DNA from: Fimbriimonadales bacterium
Lineage (GTDB): Bacteria > Armatimonadota > Fimbriimonadia > Fimbriimonadales > GBS-DC
DNA length: 64,000 bases
Direction: 5' to 3'
NCBI GenBank assembly: GCA_025061985.1
Contig: JANXAW010000008.1
Location: forward strand, 1 to 64,000
This document shows positions 16,456 through 25,386 of the stretch, piece after piece (position 1 is the first letter of the stretch; the number at the start of each line of letters is the position of its first letter). Under the pieces are notes generated by a model, which worked only from the letters and a program-made list of their open reading frames with translations, was not told where the DNA came from and ran no database searches. The translations under genes and the position numbers were made by a program.

Positions 16456-18456
16456 TTATAGCTCCAACGGCGTGATAATCTTGAGCGCAAAGCGGTTCTG
16501 CGTACGGGTAGCGTTGGGCAAGCCGTAGATGAGGTACAGGTCAAAACCACTTCGCACGCGCTGGAGGTAGGTTAGATAGAAGTTGCGCGTGGTCTCCACT
16601 GCGCCCCCGAACTCAAGGCGATTGAGGATTAGCCGTCCGCCTAGCGCACGCTCAGGGTCAATCTCATAGTTGAGCGTGAGCACCAGTTGGCGGGCGCGGT
16701 CAGTGGGGGCATTGGCGTAATCGATCTCAAGGTTTTCGATATCCAAGCGCAGGCGCAAGCGCGGCACCAGTTCGTAGGATTGCACTAAGCGGGCGTAAAA
16801 GCTGCGCCCGCCGTTTTGCTCGCCCGCTCGCAGTTCTATACTGCCTACGCGGTAGTTGTCCAGCACATTCCACGCATACTCCAGCCCGACAGTGCGGTCT
16901 ATGTTAGGCGGGCGGTTGAGGTAGTCGGTTGTGAGCGTGAGCCGATGCTGCGAGCGATAGAGCCACTGGTGGCTCAGGGTTGCGCCTTCGTCTAGCCGCG
17001 CGCCACCGTAGCGCGTGCGACGGCTCAGCTCTACGCGCGTCTCGGTGTAGAGTACGTGCGCTCCCTCAGGGCGGTCAAACCAAAGGATCCCAAACCGCAG
17101 TCCCCGATAGCCCACCTCGGGCACAAAGCCTAATCGTGGGCGATAACTTGGTTCAATATCAGTGTACTGAAGCAGATAGTTGGGCAACCGCTCGGCAGCG
17201 TTGCGAATGAGAGTATACTGCTGATGCACGCCGCGGTGCATCCCGCTGTATCTGTAGTAAGCCCCTGTGAGACGCACTTCGCCGACGCTTGAGATGTACT
17301 GCGTGTCTAAAATCGCGCCTAGCACCTCTTCGGTGACGTCGCCTTGCAAGCGCACGCCCAGCAGGTTCACAAACGAGCGCTCTGCGAACTGATAGCGGAT
17401 GCGCCCCACGCCAAACTGCCGAATCCGCCCGTTATGGGCGTATTCGCCTAGCATCAGTCCGTAGCGCCAGTCACCTGCTGTGCCGAACGCCTTGAAGCCT
17501 GCGTTCAAATCCTGTACGCGCAGGCTGTAGAATGTGGCGCGGGGCGGCATGTACTCGCTCCCCTCTTGGAAAAAGGGGCGTGTTTCGGCAAGCACCTTTT
17601 CGGTGTAGGAGAAGTCCACATCGGCGACATCGGCAGCGATGTTGCGGAAGTCTGGCTTGAGCGTGAGCAGGGCGGTAAGTGTATCGCCTGCGATGTAGCG
17701 CACATCCAGTCCGCCGCGCGAATGCGTGGCTGCTTGGTTGCGGTCGCTCGTAAGGTAGGGCAACAGGATAATCGGGTAGCGCGGTGGGGGCAGCTCCAGC
17801 CCTGTCCACAGGCTCTGGCGTCGCGGTGAGTAGTACGCGCCCATGTTGGGGAAGGTGTAAATCTCGTTGAGGCGAGGGATGTAGCGCTCCAAGATGATGC
17901 CAAAGCGCGTTTGCTTAGGCGGGTAGCGCAAGATTCGGAACGGGATGCGCAGCTCTGCGCTCCAGCCGTTTTCAAGAAGGCGCGCTGCTGCTTGCCAGTC
18001 GCCGCGCCAGCGGATGTTTTCGGTGGTGCCCGCAGGAAAGTCGTCGGCTTGGACGCCGCGTGCGTTCACCGTGAAGGTGTAGGGTTCCAATCCGCGTGCG
18101 TATGGCTCCACCAGTACGGCTACGGTGTCATCGTTCTCCAAATCGCCACCGCGCTTAGTTTCTCGGGCTTGAATCTGGCGTGGGTTGGGGTCTTCGCAAA
18201 TAAACGCCACATAGATTGCCTCGGAGTCATAACCGATGTAGGCGCGCGTGGGAAACGCACCCCATCGTTGGCGCGAAGGCGACCAGAATCGCTCTACGGC
18301 GTATGCCTCTGCCCACTCTTCGGGGCTGACAATACCGTCGATGGTGGGCGGGCGGCTAAGCTTGTGCGCAGGAAACTGTGGGGGATCGACAGGTTGCGCA
18401 TAGCCTACAGCCCACGCTCCGATGAGCAGCGCCAGCCACTGCCCCAACCTCCGCAC
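16456..18456 (-). CDS. Outer-membrane protein with CBM9-like domain and DUF5916 barrel
   Basis: The 666-aa protein begins with a signal peptide ending near VGYAQP. Residues about 30-210 resemble the CBM9-like domain (TIDGIVSPEEWAEA, YIGYDSEAIYVAFICED). The remainder matches DUF5916 proteins: FRILRYPPKQTRFGIILERYIPR, FSYTEKVLAETRPFFQEGSEY, then many alternating aromatic strands ending in FALKIITPLEL, consistent with an outer-membrane beta-barrel. Ligand unknown; CBM9-like domains suggest sugars. It supports a diderm envelope. Confidence 0.85.
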   Translation of the reverse strand: MRRLGQWLALLIGAWAVGYAQPVDPPQFPAHKLSRPPTIDGIVSPEEWAEAYAVERFWSPSRQRWGAFPTRAYIGYDSEAIYVAFICEDPNPRQIQARETKRGGDLENDDTVAVLVEPYARGLEPYTFTVNARGVQADDFPAGTTENIRWRGDWQAAARLLENGWSAELRIPFRILRYPPKQTRFGIILERYIPRLNEIYTFPNMGAYYSPRRQSLWTGLELPPPRYPIILLPYLTSDRNQAATHSRGGLDVRYIAGDTLTALLTLKPDFRNIAADVADVDFSYTEKVLAETRPFFQEGSEYMPPRATFYSLRVQDLNAGFKAFGTAGDWRYGLMLGEYAHNGRIRQFGVGRIRYQFAERSFVNLLGVRLQGDVTEEVLGAILDTQYISSVGEVRLTGAYYRYSGMHRGVHQQYTLIRNAAERLPNYLLQYTDIEPSYRPRLGFVPEVGYRGLRFGILWFDRPEGAHVLYTETRVELSRRTRYGGARLDEGATLSHQWLYRSQHRLTLTTDYLNRPPNIDRTVGLEYAWNVLDNYRVGSIELRAGEQNGGRSFYARLVQSYELVPRLRLRLDIENLEIDYANAPTDRARQLVLTLNYEIDPERALGGRLILNRLEFGGAVETTRNFYLTYLQRVRSGFDLYLIYGLPNATRTQNRFALKIITPLEL

Positions 18457-18532
18457 GACGCACCTCCCCTCTGCGTTGCAAATTCTGCTGAACGAGCGTT
18501 TTTCCTACTTAGAGGGCGCAGGCAACGGGGTG

Positions 18533-19051
18533 CTAGCGCTTTCTTTTGCTGAACTCCTGCTCGATCGCCTGTAGTACGGCTGCGTATTCGGGTGTATCCA
18601 GCCCTTCCAGCCACATAATCAGGGCGTCTTCCGTGTTGTCGTAGTATTTGGGGCGAATGGCGACTGGGCGGAAGCCAAACTTCTCGTAGAGCTTTTGGGC
18701 AGGGGTGTTGCTAATACGCACCTCTAAGGTGGCTTTCACGCAGCCGCGCTGGCGCGCGATGGTGAGCAACCGATGGATGAGCCGTTTCGCGAAGTTGCGT
18801 CTCCGATACTCGGGTTTGACTGCCACATTGGTGATATGCGCTTCGTCCAGCACCAGCCACATTCCTGCGTAAGCGACGAGCTTGCCATTCAGCCGTAAAA
18901 CTAAGTAGAGCGCTGCGGGGTTGCGCAAGTCGTTGCGGAATGTCTCCTCTGACCAGCCGGGCGCAAACACTTCGCGCTCGATGGGCATTACTTCGGGCAG
19001 GTGCGCCTCGGTCATGCGCTCGATGGTCAGCACTTCGCCGTTTTCAATCAC
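18533..19051 (-). CDS. rimI: Ribosomal protein S18 alanine N-acetyltransferase-like GNAT protein
   Basis: The GNAT acetyltransferase has IERMTEAHLPEVMPIEREVF at the start, the acetyl-CoA loop PEYRRRNFAKRLIHRLL, and the RimI-typical VRISNTPAQKLYEKFGFRPV with YYDNTEDALIM. The start is uncertain: GTG at 19051 gives 172 aa and overlaps the stop of the upstream lytic transglycosylase by a few bases; ATG at 19018 or ATG at 19096 are alternatives. Family members acetylate S18 or other N-termini. Confidence 0.85.
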   Translation of the reverse strand: MIENGEVLTIERMTEAHLPEVMPIEREVFAPGWSEETFRNDLRNPAALYLVLRLNGKLVAYAGMWLVLDEAHITNVAVKPEYRRRNFAKRLIHRLLTIARQRGCVKATLEVRISNTPAQKLYEKFGFRPVAIRPKYYDNTEDALIMWLEGLDTPEYAAVLQAIEQEFSKRKR

Positions 19052-20081
19052 GGACTCCGCAAAGTCGTTTGTAGACTTGGATGACTTTGCGCACATAGTT
19101 TTGCGTTTCCTTGTAGGGTGGCACGCCGCCGTACTTGCGCACGGCACCCGAGCCGGCGTTGTAGGCTGCTAATGCCAAAACCACATACTCCCAGCTGTAG
19201 GGGTTGCCTGTGCGTGCCCAGTACTTTTCCAGATGCCCGCGAATCAGGCGCACGGTGCCGTACAGGTTTTGCACGGGGTCGTAAGGGTCTACGATTCCTA
19301 GTCCGCGGGCGGTGGCAGGCATCAGTTGTCCTAGGCCTGCGGCGCCTTTGCGCGAGGTGGCGTTCGGGTTGAAGCCCGACTCCACCAGCACAATGGCGAC
19401 GATGAAGCGCGGGTCAACGCCGTAGTATGCGCTAAAGCGTAGGATTGCCCAGGCGATTTGATCGGCAAGCTCTTTGGAAAGGCGGGGGTTGACGCATCGA
19501 ATGAAGTGGGCGTAGATGGGCTGGTATCGATGGAGGTTGGCGCGGAAGGTGTCCCAATCGGCGGCGGGGTTGAGCGGGGGCGATGCGGAGGAGCGTTTAC
19601 CGCGACTGGTGAGCGTGTGAGCACGCGGGTAGCGGCGCGTAGTAGGCGGTTGCGACGCTTGGGCGGCTTGTTTGGCGCGTTGCTCGGCTTCCCAGCGTGC
19701 CATCAGACTGGCGTAGGTAGCCCCCAGCAGCCGATAGGTGGGGGTAACGAGTTCGCTTTCGCGTTCCACTTGCACTACGGCGCGAATGCGCACTTGCCCG
19801 CGCGTCAGCCAGCTGTGCCCCTCGCCAATCGTGATCACCACGCTGCGCCCCGGCTCCACCTCCATTAGGATGGAGCGGTGCTGGTCTACAGTGATGGAGC
19901 CGACCACGGTGCCCTCTACTTCCAGCACACGCTTGCCCACCGCCAGCTCCAGCCCTGCAATCGGGGTGGGGGCTTTGATGTGATAAGCGGCGCGTAAGCG
20001 CAAATAAGGTTCCAGCTCCTGCGCCCCTACGCTTCCGCAGAGCCACCCGCCGATCAGCCACAGCCACGCACGTCGTAGCAT
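19044..20081 (-). CDS. Lytic transglycosylase (SLT domain), secreted
   Basis: The 345-aa protein starts with a signal peptide (LWLIGGWLCGSVGAQ). Residues 25-130 form a beta-rich region of unknown type, followed by a Lys/Arg/Ser/Pro linker. The C-terminal SLT domain has the catalytic Glu in VLVESGFNPNATSRKGAAGL, then GQLMPATARGLGI, NLYGTVRLI and LALAAYNAGSGAV. It cleaves peptidoglycan to 1,6-anhydro products. It overlaps rimI downstream. Confidence 0.93.
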   Translation of the reverse strand: MLRRAWLWLIGGWLCGSVGAQELEPYLRLRAAYHIKAPTPIAGLELAVGKRVLEVEGTVVGSITVDQHRSILMEVEPGRSVVITIGEGHSWLTRGQVRIRAVVQVERESELVTPTYRLLGATYASLMARWEAEQRAKQAAQASQPPTTRRYPRAHTLTSRGKRSSASPPLNPAADWDTFRANLHRYQPIYAHFIRCVNPRLSKELADQIAWAILRFSAYYGVDPRFIVAIVLVESGFNPNATSRKGAAGLGQLMPATARGLGIVDPYDPVQNLYGTVRLIRGHLEKYWARTGNPYSWEYVVLALAAYNAGSGAVRKYGGVPPYKETQNYVRKVIQVYKRLCGVRD

Positions 20082-20265
20082 GCCAAGCTACCTATTCCAC
20101 ATTTGCTAACGGTTTCCTGCTTGAAAGGATCGGGTGAGGTTTGCCCAATAGTAAAGCTAGAGAGCGCAATCACCTCTGTCGGGCTTGAGCACTGCGCGAG
20201 AGGGTTTTGGGGAGGGGTGCTCCTGCTTCAAAGGCGGATGGGCAATTTCCATAATTTTCGCAGGG

Positions 20266-20856
20266 ATGTCTGCGGCGTACAGAGACCAAGCGGTGGGGCT
20301 ACGCCAGCGGGTGATGCAGCGGGCGCGGGCGGCTGTTTTTGTGCCACCGGTGATTTGTGCGGACTTCGTGCTGTTTCAGGGAGCGCCTGTGGCGTTTCCT
20401 AAGAGCACTTTGGTTTGGCATTGGCGGAGGCGCGCCGAGCCAGCCGTCGGATGGGATTTGCACCGCCGACTGCACGTGGTGGGCTTGCCAGAGCAGTTTC
20501 AGGTTGCAGAGTTGCGCCGTTGGTGCGGGCTGTTTCCTCTGTGGCATGTGGTAGGGCATCAGCTTGAGCTTTTGGTGGTTGCTGATATCGCGCGTGTGTG
20601 GCTGAGGGCGGGCGATAGCTTACTGCCGCGTCTAAAACCGTTGCTTGCATGGCTCTGCAAAAATCGCCCTGAGATGCCGATAATTTTTGCAGGAGTAGGG
20701 AGTAGCGTCGCTCAACGGCTACAGTTTTGGGCGCAGTCCAGGTATTCTTTACGGTGCTTTGCTCCCGCGCAGGAGCCGATGGCAGTGCCGCGGGCGGGCT
20801 ACTATCGGCTCCTGCGTTGTGCTTATCAAGGTCGGAATGAAGGGCGAACTTCATAG
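20266..20856 (+). CDS. Hypothetical protein upstream of glgA
   Basis: The 196-aa frame has no family I recognise. It is Arg/Leu/Trp-rich with no signal peptide, and contains FPLWHVVGHQLELLVVADIARVW-like hydrophobic stretches. The ATG at 20266 follows GCAGGG; an earlier in-frame start at 20185 adds 27 unlikely residues. It runs in the same direction as glgA with a 21-bp gap containing the glgA ribosome binding site, so it may share a transcript. Confidence 0.5.
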   Translation: MSAAYRDQAVGLRQRVMQRARAAVFVPPVICADFVLFQGAPVAFPKSTLVWHWRRRAEPAVGWDLHRRLHVVGLPEQFQVAELRRWCGLFPLWHVVGHQLELLVVADIARVWLRAGDSLLPRLKPLLAWLCKNRPEMPIIFAGVGSSVAQRLQFWAQSRYSLRCFAPAQEPMAVPRAGYYRLLRCAYQGRNEGRTS

Positions 20857-20877
20857 CCATACGAGGAGGCTTTTAAG

Positions 20878-22362
20878 ATGCAAGAGCGTTTTTATCGAGT
20901 GTTAGTTGTTTCGGCGGAGGTTGCGCCGTTAGCGAAGGTTGGCGGTCTGGCAGATGTAGCGGGTGCGTTGCCGAAGGCGCTGTATGCTTTAGGGCATGAC
21001 GTGCGGATCCTTATGCCTGCCTACCCGATGGTAGAATCTGATGCTCGCTGGCAGGTTGAGCTTTTAGCCGAGTTCGAGGTTTGTATTCATCCTAACTGGT
21101 GTGAGCGGGTTCAGGTCAAGCAACTTCGGCTTCCTTCGGGTGTGCCTGTGTACTTGCTTCGGGTGGGGGAGTGGTTTGCGGAGGCGAGTGAGTCGACGAA
21201 AATCTACGCTGTGTCTCCTCGGGCGTATGTGGCGTTTTGTCGAGCGGCGGTGGAGTGGCTCGCTCGCTTCAGCGATTGGACGCCTGAGGTTGTGCACTGC
21301 AATGATTGGCACACGGCGCTGATCCCGGTGTACTTGCGGGTGCTACGCTCTGAGCGCACTGCGGAGATTGCGACAGTGTTCACTATTCACAACTTGGCGT
21401 ATCAAGGGGTGTTTGAGCGCGAGTTCTTTGGCGAGCTGGGGTTGCCAGAGTACCTGTTTGACGTAGAGGGGCTAGAGTTTTACGGCAAGGTCAACCTTAT
21501 GAAGGGCGCCTTGCTTTATAGCGATCGTATCAATACGGTAAGCCCCACCTACGCTGTCGAGATCCAGACGCCTGAGTATGGCGAGCGGTTGGAGGGGCTG
21601 CTGCGTCGTTTAGCAGATGAGCGACGCTTGATGGGCATCCTCAACGGTATTGACTACGAGGAGTGGAATCCTGCGACGGACCCATACATTCCTGCGCGCT
21701 ACTCAGCCGATGACCTGTCGGGCAAAGCGGTGTGCAAGGTGGAGTTGCAGAAAGCATGTGGGTGGCAGCCTGCTCCTGATAAGCCCTTGATTGGGCTGGT
21801 GTCGCGCCTAACTGATCAGAAGGGGCTGGATTTGCTCAAGGCGTTGGGTGCGAAGTTCCTGCAGTTGCCGATGCAGTTTGTGCTGCTAGGTACAGGCGAT
21901 CCGGCTTACGAGCGGTATTTCCGGGCATGGCATAGGCGTCATCGGGTGAAGGTGCACGCCACCATAGGCTTTGATAACGCTTGGGCGCATCAGATCTATG
22001 CTGGTGCTGATATGTTCTTGATGCCTTCCCGGTTTGAGCCGTGTGGGCTGGGGCAGATGATAAGCCTGCGGTATGGAACAATTCCCATAGTGCGCCAGAC
22101 TGGGGGCTTAGCGGATAGTATCGCGCCGTATGATGCTGTTCAGGGCACAGGTAACGGGTTTGTGTTTCGGGAGTACACGCCCGCGGCGCTTTACGAGGCG
22201 GTGCAGCGCGCGTTAGCGACCTATCAAGACCAGCGCGCGTGGCGGGCTTTGGTGCAACGCGTGATGCGTCAAGACTGGTCGTGGGCGCGCTCAGCGAGAG
22301 CGTATGTGGATTTGTATGCTGAGGCACTTGCAGCGCGTGCAACGCCTTCCATTGCGCGCTAA
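20878..22362 (+). CDS. glgA: Glycogen synthase (ADP-glucose, GT5)
   Basis: The 494-aa GT-B glycosyltransferase elongates alpha-1,4-glucan from ADP-glucose. The ADP-glucose-binding motif KVGGLADVAGALPKAL is at residues 20-35; HCNDWHTALIP and the C-terminal MPSRFEPCGLGQMISLRYG with RQTGGLADSI are conserved. The start follows ACGAGGAGGCTTTTAAG. No other glycogen genes are nearby. Confidence 0.97.
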   Translation: MQERFYRVLVVSAEVAPLAKVGGLADVAGALPKALYALGHDVRILMPAYPMVESDARWQVELLAEFEVCIHPNWCERVQVKQLRLPSGVPVYLLRVGEWFAEASESTKIYAVSPRAYVAFCRAAVEWLARFSDWTPEVVHCNDWHTALIPVYLRVLRSERTAEIATVFTIHNLAYQGVFEREFFGELGLPEYLFDVEGLEFYGKVNLMKGALLYSDRINTVSPTYAVEIQTPEYGERLEGLLRRLADERRLMGILNGIDYEEWNPATDPYIPARYSADDLSGKAVCKVELQKACGWQPAPDKPLIGLVSRLTDQKGLDLLKALGAKFLQLPMQFVLLGTGDPAYERYFRAWHRRHRVKVHATIGFDNAWAHQIYAGADMFLMPSRFEPCGLGQMISLRYGTIPIVRQTGGLADSIAPYDAVQGTGNGFVFREYTPAALYEAVQRALATYQDQRAWRALVQRVMRQDWSWARSARAYVDLYAEALAARATPSIAR

Positions 22363-22409
22363 CATATCCCTAACCCAAGCAGCCCTAATGGAGAGGCGCA
22401 CAATGGCGC

Positions 22410-22688
22410 ATGAACTGGGCAGTTGTGCCCCGCATCACAGGCGGGCTGGGCTGTATGCTGGTGCTGACAGTGGGTATCCTCACAGGGACCGACCCACTGC
22501 TATGCACAGTGCGTGGACTGATTGCGGGAATGGTTGGTTGGGTCGCAGGGGCACTCTGGGCATTTGTGATGAGTCACCTTATGCCTACCCCCACCTTTTC
22601 CGAGTCGGCTTCTTCTACCGCTACCCACAGCAACGCTGCCGAACCCGAGACTGCCTCGTCCGAGGACGAAGACGCAGCTGCTGCCTAA
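22410..22688 (+). CDS. Small membrane protein next to the FliA-type sigma factor
   Basis: The 92-aa protein has two hydrophobic helices (about 8-28 and 34-56, GLIAGMVGWVAGALWAFVMS) and an acidic, Ser/Thr/Glu-rich C-terminal tail ending in EDEDAAAA. No family is recognised. It ends 26 bp before the sigma-factor gene, so the pair is probably one unit. The start ATG at 22410 has only a poor ribosome binding site. Confidence 0.65.
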   Translation: MNWAVVPRITGGLGCMLVLTVGILTGTDPLLCTVRGLIAGMVGWVAGALWAFVMSHLMPTPTFSESASSTATHSNAAEPETASSEDEDAAAA

Positions 22689-22714
22689 CCTAACCAGTAG
22701 GAGGTACCCTTACG

Positions 22715-23497
22715 ATGATGGATGCCCATCAGATTCAGGAAGCGTGGAAACGGTTCAAGGTCTACGGCGACCTGAAAGCTCGTGAGCAGCTCATCCGCCA
22801 GTACGCTCACTTGGTCAAACTCACGGTCAACCGTATCGTGCCCTATCCCCCAAACGGGATGGAATGGGAGGATTTGTATGGCTATGGAGTGATGGGGCTA
22901 ATCCGCGCTGTAGACCTTTACGATCCTACGCGCAATGTGAAGTTCGAGACTTACGCAATTGCCCTGATTCGTGGGGCGGTGTTGGAGGCGCTACGCTCTG
23001 AGGATTGGATGCCTCGCTCGGCGCGTGATAAGCAGCGGCAGCTGGAGCGCGTATGGGTGCAGTTGGAAGCTAAGCTAGGGCGCCCCCCAACCGAAGAAGA
23101 AGCTGCCGAAGCGCTGGGGATTTCCGTTGAGGACTACCGCCAGCTGCTGATTGCTTACGCTCGCAACGCTGTGCTCTCGTTGGAAAGCTGTTTGCTGAAT
23201 GGGGATGAGGATGACGGCAACTCTCTTGCCGAGACACTTGCCGACGCCGAAGACCCCTTCGAGGAGCTTATGCAGCGCGAGCAAACGCACGCGCTTGTAC
23301 GCGCGATTGAGAATCTTGGGGAGCGCGAGCGGATGGTTATCCAGCTTTACTACTACGAGGGTTTGACTTTCAAAGAGATTGGGCAGGTGATGAACATTTC
23401 AGAGTCGCGCGTGTATCAGATTCATACGCGGGCGCTTGCGCGGTTGCGTAGCCAGCTCTGTGGCACCGCGGCGGATCCTTATGCTGGCGAGGGCTAA
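22715..23497 (+). CDS. fliA: RNA polymerase sigma factor FliA/WhiG (sigma-28 family)
   Basis: The 260-aa protein has sigma region 2 (MEWEDLYGYGVMGLIRAVDL, FETYAIALIRGAVLEALR), region 3 (LGRPPTEEEAAEALGISV) and region 4 (YYYEGLTFKEIGQVMNISES). The WMPRSARDK stretch after region 2 is characteristic of FliA/WhiG/SigB-like factors. FliA drives late flagellar genes in many bacteria, yet no flagellar gene lies in the window. The ATG follows AGGAGGTACCCTTACG. Confidence 0.9.
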   Translation: MMDAHQIQEAWKRFKVYGDLKAREQLIRQYAHLVKLTVNRIVPYPPNGMEWEDLYGYGVMGLIRAVDLYDPTRNVKFETYAIALIRGAVLEALRSEDWMPRSARDKQRQLERVWVQLEAKLGRPPTEEEAAEALGISVEDYRQLLIAYARNAVLSLESCLLNGDEDDGNSLAETLADAEDPFEELMQREQTHALVRAIENLGERERMVIQLYYYEGLTFKEIGQVMNISESRVYQIHTRALARLRSQLCGTAADPYAGEG

Positions 23498-24402
23498 ATG
23501 CTCGAAGCCCACTCTTCTAATCGGATGCGCATTTCGGGGTGCCAGTCGTGTCCCAAGTCTTCGTAGATGAGCAGTCGTTTGGGTACGCGCAGCGCCTCGT
23601 ATAGCGAGAACACCACAGGTGGGCGGATACCGGGGTCTTTGAGCGCAAGGCTGAGCTGGGTGGGTACGCGCACAAACGGCGCGTGATTGACCGCATCGAA
23701 GTACTGAAGCACTGCCAACACTGCCTCACGCGAGACGCCTGTTGCTTGCATGTAGTCGGTGAACTCCTTGATGGGGTAGCGCCATGCGGGTTTGCCCAAC
23801 AGGTATTCCCAGTAGCTGAGCGCAGGCAGCTCGGCGACCACGCATGCCACCAGCGCACACCATGCCCCTAACATCACTGCCAAGCCGCCCCCTTGGCTTA
23901 GCCCTGCTGCCACCAACTTGTTGGGGTTGACCTCTGGTTGCGCTGCCAATACGCGTATTGCCAAAATGCTTTCCTGCACAAGGCGCCGGTAGATGTAGGT
24001 TTGAGGCGACTCTATACCCCGCGTGAAGTAGCCCACTTCGGGGCTATACGGCACATTTGGCTCAACGGCGTAGCCGTGTAGGTTGATGGAGAAGGTGATG
24101 AACCGCTCGAACTTGGTGTTCTCGTTGATGGGCACGGTGCCGATGCCGTAGCCTGGCAAGTACAGAACAGCGGGCGCAGGAAGCGTGAGGGCGCGGGGGA
24201 TGGCGTACCAGCCCTCACGCCCTCGCCCATCCATTCCTCGCCATCGCATTCGAAATACTCGGTGCGTGGGGTGGTCGTCGTCTGCTCGGTGCACCCGTTC
24301 AAAATGAAGGGGGGCCTGATACGCTTCCGCAGCGGTGGCTTGCCAGAACGCTGCAAAGTCGCTTGGGGGCTGAGGCGTTTTGAGCAGAACCGCGGGCTCC
24401 AT
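23494..24402 (-). CDS. Acetyl-xylan-esterase-like alpha/beta hydrolase (AXE1 family)
   Basis: The 302-aa protein resembles AXE1/cephalosporin-C deacetylases. It has the nucleophile elbow GLSQGGG, an acidic candidate in ALKDPGIRPP, and the catalytic His in LGHDWHPE; the N-terminus contains PPSDFAAFWQ typical of the family. There is no signal peptide, so deacetylation of sugars would be cytoplasmic. The ATG at 24402 overlaps the stop of the NIL gene (TGATG), suggesting co-translation. Confidence 0.85.
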   Translation of the reverse strand: MEPAVLLKTPQPPSDFAAFWQATAAEAYQAPLHFERVHRADDDHPTHRVFRMRWRGMDGRGREGWYAIPRALTLPAPAVLYLPGYGIGTVPINENTKFERFITFSINLHGYAVEPNVPYSPEVGYFTRGIESPQTYIYRRLVQESILAIRVLAAQPEVNPNKLVAAGLSQGGGLAVMLGAWCALVACVVAELPALSYWEYLLGKPAWRYPIKEFTDYMQATGVSREAVLAVLQYFDAVNHAPFVRVPTQLSLALKDPGIRPPVVFSLYEALRVPKRLLIYEDLGHDWHPEMRIRLEEWASSI

Positions 24403-24644
24403 CACTCCGACACCGAGCGCTCTACTGGCTCTACATGCAGCCCTGTGGTATGAAGCCATGCCGTGGCGCGTTGGATTTCCTCCGCGGGACCTTCCAGCTC
24501 CACAAATGCCCAGCCAGAATCCTCAGTGATGTTCGCTCTGAGGATGTTCACCTTTATGTCGAAGTTGCGTCCCAGTTGCCACAGCCACGGCACTTGTACC
24601 TGCTCGCGGTTAGTTGTCGCAATCCGCATATGCACTTTTGCCAT
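24402..24644 (-). CDS. Stand-alone NIL-domain protein
   Basis: The 80-aa protein is almost entirely one NIL domain, the ACT-like module found at the end of MetN methionine ABC ATPases: VPWLWQLGRNFDIKVNILRANIT and GWAFVELEGPAEEIQRATAWL. The ATG at 24644 follows GGGAGGTAATCCAACG. Free NIL proteins may bind methionine or act as small regulators; the partner is unknown. Confidence 0.85.
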   Translation of the reverse strand: MAKVHMRIATTNREQVQVPWLWQLGRNFDIKVNILRANITEDSGWAFVELEGPAEEIQRATAWLHTTGLHVEPVERSVSE

Positions 24645-24734
24645 CGTTGGATTACCTCCCTTACCGTTATCTCGGTATGACGGCATCTTGCTGTCAAAGG
24701 CTAGAGCTTAGAGACTTAACGCTCTAACAAAGGG

Positions 24735-24754
24735 CGACGGCGTTCGTGCCGTCG
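24735..24754. repeat. Hairpin in the 170-bp gap before the NIL gene
   Basis: CGACGGC and GCCGTCG flank a 6-nt loop. With no T-run it may be a weak terminator for the AhpD-like gene region or part of the NIL gene's leader. Confidence 0.35.
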
Positions 24755-24814
24755 ATAGGTTTCGGAGCGAACTTAGTGGTTTCGCTCGTGCGCTTCGTTA
24801 GCGGGACGCCGACG

Positions 24815-25216
24815 CTATAGGCTTGTCTGGGAAGGTTCCTCTGTGGAAGCAGCTTCCGCGTTGCGTTGCGCTTGCTCTGCAAAGAGCGCCTCCATCATCT
24901 CGTAGGCATAGCGCAAGTGCGGAATCACGATAGAGCCGCCGATGATGAGGGCGATGTTCATCGCCTCGTGAAGCTCCTCGCGCGTTGCGCCCTCTTGCAC
25001 GCAGCGGTCTAAGTGATAAAAAATGCAGTCGTTGCAGCGCAATACCATCGAGCCAACCAGCCCCATCATCTCTTTGTACTTGACGGGGATGGCGCCTTCG
25101 GTATAGGCGCTGGCGTCAAGCGCGAAGAACCGCTGAAACGGCTTGAAGCCGCTGTTTAGGATCCGCTCGTTCATCTCTTGCCGATACAGGCGTGTTTCGT
25201 GGGGTTTGCGTGTCAT
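24815..25216 (-). CDS. AhpD-like carboxymuconolactone decarboxylase family protein
   Basis: The 133-aa protein has the CMD fold with the redox CxxC in LRCNDCIFYHLDR followed by GATREELHEAMNIALIIGG. Such proteins act in peroxide or thiol metabolism or as small decarboxylases. The ATG at 25216 gives the family N-terminus; earlier in-frame codons up to 25390 lie in non-coding sequence. The C-terminus is Glu/Ser/Thr-rich. Confidence 0.85.
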   Translation of the reverse strand: MTRKPHETRLYRQEMNERILNSGFKPFQRFFALDASAYTEGAIPVKYKEMMGLVGSMVLRCNDCIFYHLDRCVQEGATREELHEAMNIALIIGGSIVIPHLRYAYEMMEALFAEQAQRNAEAASTEEPSQTSL

Positions 25217-25329
25217 CGGGTAAAGTGTACCTTGCCTTGGGGGCTGTTTGCAAAGTCGTCCGCTGGCTAAAGCAATTGCTGTGCCTCTGTGCCCTTGCGC
25301 GTTGCCCATAGCTTCGGCATTGCTGAAGG

Positions 25330-25354
25330 GGGCAAAGCAAGTAGTGCTTTGCCC
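25330..25354. terminator. 10-bp hairpin downstream of dnaB
   Basis: GGGCAAAGCA and TGCTTTGCCC pair exactly around AGTAG, just beyond the dnaB stop. No clear U-run follows on the minus strand. Confidence 0.5.
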
Positions 25355-25386
25355 GCGCGGGCGAGACTGGTTAAGGCAAAAGCCTC

